From NCBI GenBank assembly GCA_903895695.1, contig CAITUY010000076.1, forward strand, positions 1 through 64,000: 64,000 nucleotides of DNA, written 5' to 3'. Numbering within the stretch: the stretch's first letter is position 1; every line of letters begins with the position of its first letter. Positions 10,301-16,801 of the stretch are shown in pieces. The notes beneath the pieces were generated by a model that did no database searches, had not been told where the DNA came from, and saw nothing but the letters and a program-made list of their open reading frames with translations. Source of the stretch: an uncultured bacterium. GTDB taxonomy: Bacteria > Verrucomicrobiota > Kiritimatiellia > CAIKKV01 > CAITUY01. Position numbers and translations under genes: made by a program.

Positions 10301-13300
10301 ACCGTTAGTCAGATACACGCACCGCACCGCGCCGTCGCCATTGTTGTTTCCCCCGGTACCCACGCCCGCGCCGACAATGAAGGTTGTGCCCGGCCCGTTT
10401 GCGCTGCGCACCGTGATCGCCTTCTCCACCGCCACGCGGTTGACCATGGCGCCAAAAACGGCCCGCCCGCCCGTGTCGTACACGCCGTCGTTCACCAGCA
10501 CCGTATCACCGTCCGTCGCCGCATCGACCGCGTCTTGAATGGTCGTGGCAGCCGTCAGCCAGGTCGTGTAAGGAGCGACGGGCGATGGGTTGCCGACGGC
10601 AACATAGTGGGTGTTGCTCGGGGTGTCGGGAAGCGGGGTTCCGAACATGACGCTGGCTGGCGCCCAGGCCACGCCCGCCGAATTGCTGGCCCAGCACCGA
10701 TACCAATACGTCGTACCCGACGCCAGGCCCGTGGCGTAAGTCGAAAAGCGGCCAGGAGGTTCGAACCCCATGCCGTTGAAGGTCGCCCAGGCGGCCTCGG
10801 CCTGCGCACCGTCGTTCGTGCCCCAGTAGATGCGGACAATGGTGGCCGTGCCACCATCGGACATCAGATCGCCGACCAGCATGGCGGACGTCCAGCTAAC
10901 GTTGAAGACAGGCTCGTTGTCCACCACCGGCGCCGTCACCAGCGAAAACTCATAGGCGCCCATATCGACACTTCTGCGGGCAATACGCGGATTCCCTGCC
11001 AGATCCGTGGCCCCGGGCATCCAGTCCTGCCAAGTCCCGGCATCAATGCAGGGGGAGGATACCTGGAGATGGAAGTCATTCGTCCCCGTGTCCACGAACA
11101 CCGGATCGTTCGTGATGTTGCCCGTGCCGATGGCGGGCATCGGCAACGTACAACTGTAATCGAACAGCGAGCTGTCACCATTCTCAGAGGTAACCGCCGT
11201 ATTGGCATACACGATACAGTTCGTCAGAATAGAGAGGCTGACGCCGCCACCGGTGGTTATGGCTGTGTTGCCGCACACCGTGCAGTTCACGAGCAGGCAA
11301 TACTGAGGCGCCGTGGAGGCGGAGCCGCAGGCCCCGGCCCCGTACAAGGCGCTGTTGCCGGCCAGAACGCAGTTGTAGAGGCTGCCGCGATACGCGCCGC
11401 CGCCGCCATTGGTGGCCGCGTTCGCGGACAGCGTGCAGCGCTTGACCACACACTCCTGCACGCCGCCACCCGTATTCGCCGAGTTGCCGGTTAGCGTGCA
11501 CTGGTCAAGCGTAGCCTGATACGCCCCACCACCGTTACCGGACGTGTTTCCGGACAGGGTGCAGTCGACCAGCAATCCACCGTATGCCCCTCCCCCGTAG
11601 TTCTCGGACCCGCACCCGGTCAGCACGCAGTTGGTCACCAGCCCACCCGATTCGATCCAGACGCCGCCACCCGACTTGTCACCGTCGTCCGTCGCGGGAA
11701 CCCGAGTGAAACCGTTCGTCAGCGTAAATCCCGAAAGCACAGCCCGCCCCGTCACATAGGCGCACCGTACAGCCGCGTCCCCCATCGACGACCCTTGGAT
11801 CAGGGTCACCGTCGGCCCATTCACGCTTCGCACCTCAATGGGCGTCGTCAGCGCAGCCCGGTTGACCAGAGCTTTGCCGCCGAGGGCAACTCCACCCGCG
11901 TCATACACGCCGTTTGACACAAGCACCAGCGACCCGGGCACGCTGGCCGCGTCTATCGCGTCCTGGATGGTGCCGGCGGCTGTAACCCAATTCGTAAAGG
12001 GACGCGCTGCTGAGGCGTTGCCCTTCACGACATAGCCGACGGGTTGTGCCACAACTTCCACTCGCACGGTGGATGTAACGCCCCCGACAAACGTGTCGTT
12101 ATACGCGCTCAACACCACGTCGTAGGATCCGGTTGCGGTCCAAAGATGGCTGACAGCCAGTTGGTTGCTGGCCGCCGCCCCGTCGCCAAAGCTCCACCCG
12201 TTGCCGGCGGCGTGCCCATCGATGAACGCCGTGAAGTCGACCGCGAACCCTGCAGCCACCGTCGTATACGCGGCCACGATCGACACGGCCAACTTGCCTG
12301 TCGCCGTGCCGTCAACCCACTCGTTGCATCCCATGGACGGCGGGTCCTTCCAGGCATTCCCATCGAGATCGCTCCCGGTTACGTAGGCCGCGTCTCCCGC
12401 TGCGATACAGGGCGATCCCGCACCCACATGCGAGTTGTCCGTGAGCAGCGGGTCCGCGTCGATATTACCGACCCCCGGCGCCAACGGCGTCGAGCAGGTG
12501 GAATTCGCGCTGCAACTGCTGTCCCAATTGGCCCCGCCGGGCGCGGAATTGCCGTACGCGATGCCGTTGTCGAGCACACACCCCGACATCCCGCCGCCGA
12601 CGGCGGCGGAGTTGCCGAACAGCGTGCATTGGGCCAGGGTGGCGTCGCTGGCGCCGCCGCCCCGATTTGAGGCGGTGTTCCCGGCCAGCGCACAACTCTT
12701 CGCCGTACACCCGTATACGCCGCCACCATTCTGCGAAGCGTTACGCAAAACCATGCAGTGGTCCAGTGTGCCGCCGTACGAACCGCCGCCGGCATTAGCC
12801 GCGGCATTGCCCGCCAGCGTGCAGTTGGTGATCGTCGCGTCCGCGGTCTCACACCAGACGCCCCCGCCGCACTGCTCCATCACCGGGTCGCCCGAACTGC
12901 CAAGCGTCGCGCCGTTGGTCAGCGTGAAGCCGGCCAACACCGCGCCATTCGCCGCGTAGGCACAACGAACGGCGCCCGGCCCCACGGGGCCCTGCCCCAC
13001 GATGAATGTTACGGTGGGCCCGTTGACGCTTTGCACGGTGACCGCTTTGTCAATGGCCACGCGGTTAGTCATGGTCCCAAACACCGCCCGGCCGCCGACG
13101 TTGTACACGCCGTTGCTGACGATCACTGTGTCACCAGCCGCCGCCGCATCGACGGCCAGCTGGATCGTCCCTGCCGCCGTCGCCCACGACGAATAGACGC
13201 CGTTAGTGAAGACGGATCCAACCCGCACATAGCGCGTTTGCCCCGCCCCGGCTGTGGCCGTCGACCCGCTGGCAAACGCCCAAAGAGCCAGCCCCCCCAG

Positions 13301-13333
13301 CCACCAACCGAACGCGCTCCGGTGGCGGCTCAT
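4370..13333 (-). CDS. Giant secreted beta-helix / PD40 / FGE-like mosaic protein
   Basis: A 2,987-residue exported protein with a signal peptide (residues 1 to about 29). Five tandem parallel-beta-helix modules begin at about residues 34, 432, 907, 1334 and 1624. Each opens with a TAA-IQ-A-DAA-GDTVLVSNGVY-type signature, runs through 20-22-residue coils rich in GNSA, GGG and NC, and four of the five close with a D-GNPRI---VDMGAYE-like motif. A PKD-like domain lies at about 347-430 and fibronectin-III-like domains at about 805-900 and 1229-1326. Then follow an InlB-like repeat (2003-2088), an IPT/TIG domain (2088-2170), another Fn3 (2174-2260), PD40/TolB-type propeller repeats (2280-2535) and a formylglycine-generating-enzyme-like (SUMF1/PvdO) domain at 2637-2850 with GNVWEWCGDWY and RGGSW. 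A calcium-binding motif DTDGDGLTDGQE sits at 2889-2900, followed by a short C-terminal beta domain. A GGGGG ribosome-binding site precedes the ATG. Probably a cell-surface or secreted adhesin-like or glycan-interacting protein; enzymatic activity of the FGE domain is unproven. Confidence 0.9.
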   Translation of the reverse strand: MSRHRSAFGWWLGGLALWAFASGSTATAGAGQTRYVRVGSVFTNGVYSSWATAAGTIQLAVDAAAAGDTVIVSNGVYNVGGRAVFGTMTNRVAIDKAVTVQSVNGPTVTFIVGQGPVGPGAVRCAYAANGAVLAGFTLTNGATLGSSGDPVMEQCGGGVWCETADATITNCTLAGNAAANAGGGSYGGTLDHCMVLRNASQNGGGVYGCTAKSCALAGNTASNRGGGASDATLAQCTLFGNSAAVGGGMSGCVLDNGIAYGNSAPGGANWDSSCSANSTCSTPLAPGVGNIDADPLLTDNSHVGAGSPCIAAGDAAYVTGSDLDGNAWKDPPSMGCNEWVDGTATGKLAVSIVAAYTTVAAGFAVDFTAFIDGHAAGNGWSFGDGAAASNQLAVSHLWTATGSYDVVLSAYNDTFVGGVTSTVRVEVVAQPVGYVVKGNASAARPFTNWVTAAGTIQDAIDAASVPGSLVLVSNGVYDAGGVALGGKALVNRAALTTPIEVRSVNGPTVTLIQGSSMGDAAVRCAYVTGRAVLSGFTLTNGFTRVPATDDGDKSGGGVWIESGGLVTNCVLTGCGSENYGGGAYGGLLVDCTLSGNTSGNGGGAYQATLDQCTLTGNSANTGGGVQECVVKRCTLSANAATNGGGGAYRGSLYNCVLAGNSALYGAGACGSASTAPQYCLLVNCTVCGNTAITTGGGVSLSILTNCIVYANTAVTSENGDSSLFDYSCTLPMPAIGTGNITNDPVFVDTGTNDFHLQVSSPCIDAGTWQDWMPGATDLAGNPRIARRSVDMGAYEFSLVTAPVVDNEPVFNVSWTSAMLVGDLMSDGGTATIVRIYWGTNDGAQAEAAWATFNGMGFEPPGRFSTYATGLASGTTYWYRCWASNSAGVAWAPASVMFGTPLPDTPSNTHYVAVGNPSPVAPYTTWLTAATTIQDAVDAATDGDTVLVNDGVYDTGGRAVFGAMVNRVAVEKAITVRSANGPGTTFIVGAGVGTGGNNNGDGAVRCVYLTNGTTLAGFALTNGHTRTSGDLDLEQSGGGVWCESGATVSNCTLAGNSANNLGGGVRGGEIYYCTISGNSASCGGGTEGGTINNCLIIGNSAWNIGGGAQGGTINNCTISGNSAYSTGGAHHGTVNNCIVYFNSSGNLNACALTNSCTAYDTGGTGNITNDPQFVDAASGNFHLKPTSPCIDTGTNQPWMATAKDLDGHPRIAGGIVDMGAYEYTVALPPVVDDASGASAIGTNTATLNGNLVSDGGTTTTVRIYWGQTDGGPVEIGWANEIELGEMTVGSTSSDLTGLAPGTTYYYRSWASNAAGVVWAPVSSTFTTLVAEAASNTHYVALASTTPVYPYTNWVTAATSIQAALDAATAGDTVLVSNGIYSVGVNVVVTQGIQVVGVGGPGLTVIDGGNTSPCLRVSNPGAVVQGFTLTRGWAQFVQGGGLSLSNGLVDRCVISGNRAGDTGGGVALYAGTLRNCLVVSNESDYCAGVFAPGGVVLNCTIATNVSHDSGIGGIGNFNGNVAVHNSIVAGNASGTLQTNWGGNVTFSFSCTIPLSTNGVGNVAATPLFVDPAGDFHLKAASPCRDAGTNESWMGAASDLDGNPRIAMGTVDIGAYETAAAADPANNTHYVSIASPSPTPPYTTWATAATNLQDAVDAATAGDTVLVSNGVYAAGGRTLGSGLTNRVAVNKAIVLRSVNGPDVTSIAGHNPPGDAAVRCVYLGNNAILDGFTLTNGATFGYGDVTNEMSGGGLWAASSALATNCTITANQASSRGGGAFGGTLRNCRVSGNLLSNFGGWVFGGGAYGAALYGCSLTGNAIMGYDGANGGGAASCTLFECVLAGNIASAQMGAGSGGGAWSSALEGCLVVGNVATNFSHNSMGGGTYSSTLRSSTVSENTADNGGGLCLGTATNCIVYGNVATVSNNVWMGTVGFSCTTPDPGGPGNRATNPQFVDATNGNFRLQAISPCINAGTNEAWMIGASDLDGNPRLMGGRVDMGAYESFTGVTWTITATIGTNGSITPPGAIVTNGANPSFAITPDSGCHILDVLVDGGSIGGAVSGNWVSASVTFSNVTMNHTVAATFAGNIDAVIPSSGPFVGGNTVTIRGPALGFGANEITNVTLAGIPAAIVSQNVTQVVVTAGAAGAPVTGDVIVYRSGGHGIANLVNGYTYALLPAPQRLAATDGGYTNRVALVWDPVPGVTGYGVWRGTSTNLAAAVLVAGGLAPTTNRYDDVTAVPLQRYYYWVAGQIGTNRQTVSASDAGFAALGTSALFYSGAGTNGIYTLYRCREDGSGEMRLFNDAVTRLYPAVSPDATEIAYIRWTGSTSEVCIASINGAGEHSIAQCTTAFGLSCVNWAPDGTSLVYVAHSDNSTRDGYLYRINKDGTGQALVVPNTDFDKHFASYSPDGLTICYARNETGWYAWPQNLFVINADGSNERRLTSHGNGEDFKVFTCRFSPDGRTIVYQMGYSNPGNSTLWTVSPAGSNDTMIVDNAYSDERPAFTRDGSKLVFNRNIGGHWQLATANPDGLNVQVLPMGPVPTDRMAPVQAIVNAAFAADGTIQCTILPPAVGTSAQWRVTSGADTNWHASGEVTAPLAPTGSPYTVTFLAVAGWVTPADITGLAPVPGAISAVTAIYVPNNMALIPAQTYRMGIYQGAGGVSVTLNAFFIDRRPVTVAQFQDFCTATGNAMPTNAPAWSAGWTTNTSLPMVMVTWDEAAAYATWAGKRLATEAEYECAMRDSLTNSAYPWGDSIAATQANYNANVGLPTAAGTYPPTLHYGLYDIAGNVWEWCGDWYVSTLTGPVTNPVGPAAGLTKSLRGGSWVNPASRLRCATRYQMDPFARYADLGFRCAASPAALTAPFVGGAAGGVPEWWKQYYFGVAANGFDANRDTDGDGLTDGQEYAAGTDPTRADSCLKILTIRPSGAGVGVTWEGGATATQYLEVLRDVAGTGATWSALFTNLPPTATVTNFTDTGSGGAVRLYRIRATR

Positions 13334-13574
13334 AACATCCCCCGACCCGGGAAAAAAACTCCATGATTCATAATGACGCCCCCGTCACGGCCGAACGTTA
13401 CCGCCGCGTTTAGCATGATGACGATACCTTGCTCCCCACCCTCAGTGCCGTCAAGTGCAAAGCTCCCAAAAACGTTGAAATGCTCTTGACTTTCCTCCCG
13501 CCAAACGGGACGCTTCAGCGCAACAGGGGGGGCTTTAAGCCTTTGGATCCCATCGCAAGAGGCAGCCTGACGAC

Positions 13575-15167
13575 ATGCACTACCCGCGGATGCTGATCGT
13601 GATACTCGGCCTGACCGCCACCCTGAGTGTAGTCGCCGGTGAGATCCACGACGCCGTCAGGACAGGCAACGGGAACGCCTTCACGGCCATCCTCAAGCAG
13701 GACCCGCAGCAAGTCAATGCGCGGACGCCCGAAGGCTGGACTCCGTTGCATGTGGCCGCCTCGAACAACAACGTGACGTTCATCAGTCTGCTCGTCAAGG
13801 GCGGGGCCGACGTCGACGCCATCACGCCCGATGGGAAGACTGCGCTGCACCTGGCCCTCGAGTTCGGCGCCGCCGATGCCTCCGTCTGGCTGATCGAGAA
13901 CACAGGCACCGTCTACACGCGCGGCCTGCCCACTGCCCGCGCCGACGCCGCCCGGGCCTATGAACTCCTGATACCGAGGTTCATGGAGCGGCCGGATAGC
14001 GAACGGCTGAACTTCGCCCTGGGACTCCTGAACGAGACGCTCGGCGAACCCGGCCGGGCGGAGATGGCCTTCGAGCGTGCCCTGCAGACGAATCCCAACA
14101 ATGACCGGGCCCGGTTCGAGATGGCGGTCGTCGCCATGAGCGCCGGCCGGCTCTCGATGGCTAAGCAGGAATTTGAGCAGGTCCTCGCCCACAAACCAGA
14201 TCCCATCGTCCAGGAGCGGCTCCACGCCTTCCTCCAGGAGATCGACCGCAAGATGTCGCCTTGGCGCTTTGCAGCGCGCCTGGATGCCGGGTGGCTACGC
14301 GATGACAACGCGAACGTAGGCCCCAGTTCCGACACCATCGGCATTGCGCCGATCGCCTTTGGCTCTGAAACAATCACAAGTCTAACGCTCGACCGTAACT
14401 CGCGGCCCGTCGTAGCTGATGGCGCCTTTGGCTCGGCGTCCGCGTCTGGAATCTACGATATTGGCGCCAGCGACGGTTGGTTGCTTGTGGGCGATGCCGC
14501 CTACTACCGAAACTGGTTCGACGATGACTGGCGTTACGAAAGCGAGTTTTACCAGGGCGCCGCCGGCCTGCGCCGGGTCGATTCCTCGTCCATGTTCCAG
14601 GCATCCGTCAAGGCCGCGCGTATCAACAGCGGGCGCGAGCCTCTGGTCGACATCTACGGCATCACCCCCATCTACTTGCGGTCGTCCTCGGCGAACCCGC
14701 ACGTGACGTGGCTGACTTCCGGGCAGGCGGAAATCCGGGACTATGCCGAACTGACCGACCGTAACGGGACCTTTGGATCGCTGGGCGAGACGCTCCGCTA
14801 CGGTCTGGGCAAGGATGGGCGCAACTCCCTCTCGGCCGGCGTTGCCGTGGCTCACGACTTCACGCGCGCCGACGCGTACGAGTATACGGGCGTGGCGGGC
14901 ACGCTCGGCTTCGAGGCTTGGCTCGGCAGGCCAGTCAAACTTTACGGCCAGGCCCGGTACATGGATTCGGAATACGTGGGTCGCGAACCGCTGGCTCCCG
15001 AGGACCGCTCGGACCAGCAATGGCAGTTGACGGTCGGGCTCACGGTTAACCTCCGTCGGAATTGGGGCCTTGACCTGAGAAACGACTACACGGACAATCG
15101 TTCCACCTTTGATCTGTACAAGTACGACCGAAACGTGACGACGATCGGGACATGGGTGGCGTATTGA
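13575..15167 (+). CDS. Ankyrin-TPR-beta-barrel outer membrane protein
   Basis: A 530-residue exported protein: signal peptide (about 1-22), ankyrin repeats at about 23-110 (GWTPLHVAA, GKTALHLAL), tetratricopeptide-like repeats at about 140-225 (LGEPGRAEMAFERALQTNP), and a long beta-rich C-terminal half (about 230-530) with alternating aromatic strands ending in GTWVAY, as in outer-membrane barrels. The TPR-plus-barrel order resembles the surface lipoprotein assembly modifier (SLAM, DUF560) type, but the ankyrin part is unusual and the family call is inference. It lies directly upstream of the FecR-domain and CHASE2-cyclase genes in the same direction, which suggests an envelope sensor or export role within that signalling unit. 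The start is the first ATG; the ribosome-binding site is weak. Confidence 0.8.
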   Translation: MHYPRMLIVILGLTATLSVVAGEIHDAVRTGNGNAFTAILKQDPQQVNARTPEGWTPLHVAASNNNVTFISLLVKGGADVDAITPDGKTALHLALEFGAADASVWLIENTGTVYTRGLPTARADAARAYELLIPRFMERPDSERLNFALGLLNETLGEPGRAEMAFERALQTNPNNDRARFEMAVVAMSAGRLSMAKQEFEQVLAHKPDPIVQERLHAFLQEIDRKMSPWRFAARLDAGWLRDDNANVGPSSDTIGIAPIAFGSETITSLTLDRNSRPVVADGAFGSASASGIYDIGASDGWLLVGDAAYYRNWFDDDWRYESEFYQGAAGLRRVDSSSMFQASVKAARINSGREPLVDIYGITPIYLRSSSANPHVTWLTSGQAEIRDYAELTDRNGTFGSLGETLRYGLGKDGRNSLSAGVAVAHDFTRADAYEYTGVAGTLGFEAWLGRPVKLYGQARYMDSEYVGREPLAPEDRSDQQWQLTVGLTVNLRRNWGLDLRNDYTDNRSTFDLYKYDRNVTTIGTWVAY

Positions 15168-15216
15168 CAGGCATGAGGCCCGGGGCCTGTCCGTGAGGGC
15201 CCGGCCCGGTACAACC

Positions 15217-16767
15217 ATGACGTCTAGACTGATAGCGATAGTGTTGTTGACGCTGGCACTGCCCGCCACCGCCGTGTTCGCCCAGGCGCCTTCATCGGTC
15301 GGCCAGATTGTGGCCCTCCAGGGCTCAGCCAGCGCCGTCGGCGCTGACGGCGCCTCGCGCGCTCTGGCCCTCAAGTCGCCGGTCTACATGAAAGACAAGA
15401 TCGCGACCACGACGGGCAGCCGCCTGCAAATCATGTTCATCGACGGATCGGTCGTGTCCCAGGGCGAAAAAAGCTCGATGACGATTGACGAGTATGTGTT
15501 CTCCCCGAGCAAAAAGTCCGATAACGCCTGTACGCTCAATCTCGCGCAGGGACTTTTCAGGGTGGTTACCGACCGCATCACCAAGCTCAACCCCGACCGA
15601 TTCAAGGTGAAGACCAAGATGGCCACGATCGGCATCCGCGGGTGCGACCTCGGCTTCAGTTTGCAGCCCGGCGAGGAACGCATATTTGCCTTTACCCTGC
15701 AGGGGAACGAGGAAGTGACGGTGACGCGCTCGATGAGCGATGCCGAACGCGCACGGCTGCATACCGGCCTGATGGGCCTCCTCAACCTCCTCGGCCTCAC
15801 CAGCGCCGATTCCGGTACGATTACGATCGACGACTCCCGGATGATGGTCGTGCTCGTCGACGGCCAACCCGCGCAAGTGATCGAGATCCCGTGGGATGAA
15901 CTCCGCAATGTGCTGCAAGGCGTCCAGGTCGAGTCGGGGTCCGCGGCTAACCCTAACGCCGGCTCAACCCCGGCCACCGGCGGACAGACAGCCGGAGCCC
16001 CGCCAACCGACGCCGGGGTGTTCCTCGCCTGGTTGTCCTCTTTTGTCCACGACGCAGCGCCTCCGCAGCAACCCGATCCCCCGCCGCCGAATACGCCGAG
16101 CACGGCCGGCGCTGGAAACGGCGGCACCGGAAGCGGGAATAACGGCTCCGACAACGGCAACGGGAACAACGGCAATGGCACGGCGAACAGCAGTGCCACC
16201 CCTGATGTCCGTTCGTTCATACCCCGGACACCCGGGGGGACCGACTGGAGCTGGGGCGTCTGGGCGCTTAACGGCCTTCCGGATAGCGTGGCATTCACGG
16301 GCACGACCCTCGCGCCGACGGATTTTCAAAGCATTGCCAACGGGGCGCAACTCTACAACCTGAGCGGCAACGGTAATGCCGCCGCCGTCATCTTTAACGG
16401 CGGCGGGAAGAGCCTCATTGAAGGGAACTGTACGCTGAATGTGCTGGTAGGAAGCAGGGTGACGCCAGGCTGGAATGGCGTATTTTCGATGCAAAGTGCC
16501 GCAAATTCCGATTCGCTGACCTTTGAATCCGAGGGCGCCATCCTGTCCGACGGCAAACTTACCGGAAACCAGATCTCGTACCAGTTGCAGTCGGGCGGCC
16601 AAACTTACGGTCGCGATTCGATATCCGCGGAAAATATTCAGGGGCACCTGGTAGGCCCTGGCTCGGGCACAACGCCCATCACGGGTGCGATCGGCACTTT
16701 CTCCTTCTCGCACGGAACCGGCCCCCAGGTGAATGGTGGGTTCGGGGCGGACGTAAGAGTACGGTGA
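15217..16767 (+). CDS. FecR-domain periplasmic protein
   Basis: A 516-residue exported protein with a signal peptide (LIAIVLLTLALPATAVFAQ) and a FecR domain in the first third (SRLQIMFIDGSVVSQGEKS, then FKVKTKMATIGIRGCD). A Pro-rich and then Gly/Asn-rich low-complexity linker follows (about residues 280-330), then a beta-rich C-terminal region of unknown family. The frame opens at a GTG at 15193; the ATG at 15217 is chosen because it starts the signal peptide. FecR domains are periplasmic signal-transmission modules. Stand-alone FecR proteins encoded beside CHASE2 cyclases are a known arrangement, and here the cyclase gene follows after 34 bases. It may supply the periplasmic ligand or partner for the CHASE2 sensor (inference). 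Confidence 0.85.
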   Translation: MTSRLIAIVLLTLALPATAVFAQAPSSVGQIVALQGSASAVGADGASRALALKSPVYMKDKIATTTGSRLQIMFIDGSVVSQGEKSSMTIDEYVFSPSKKSDNACTLNLAQGLFRVVTDRITKLNPDRFKVKTKMATIGIRGCDLGFSLQPGEERIFAFTLQGNEEVTVTRSMSDAERARLHTGLMGLLNLLGLTSADSGTITIDDSRMMVVLVDGQPAQVIEIPWDELRNVLQGVQVESGSAANPNAGSTPATGGQTAGAPPTDAGVFLAWLSSFVHDAAPPQQPDPPPPNTPSTAGAGNGGTGSGNNGSDNGNGNNGNGTANSSATPDVRSFIPRTPGGTDWSWGVWALNGLPDSVAFTGTTLAPTDFQSIANGAQLYNLSGNGNAAAVIFNGGGKSLIEGNCTLNVLVGSRVTPGWNGVFSMQSAANSDSLTFESEGAILSDGKLTGNQISYQLQSGGQTYGRDSISAENIQGHLVGPGSGTTPITGAIGTFSFSHGTGPQVNGGFGADVRVR

Positions 16768-16801
16768 CGCGGACTCACCTAGCGACTGAGAGCGTCTGGC
16801 C

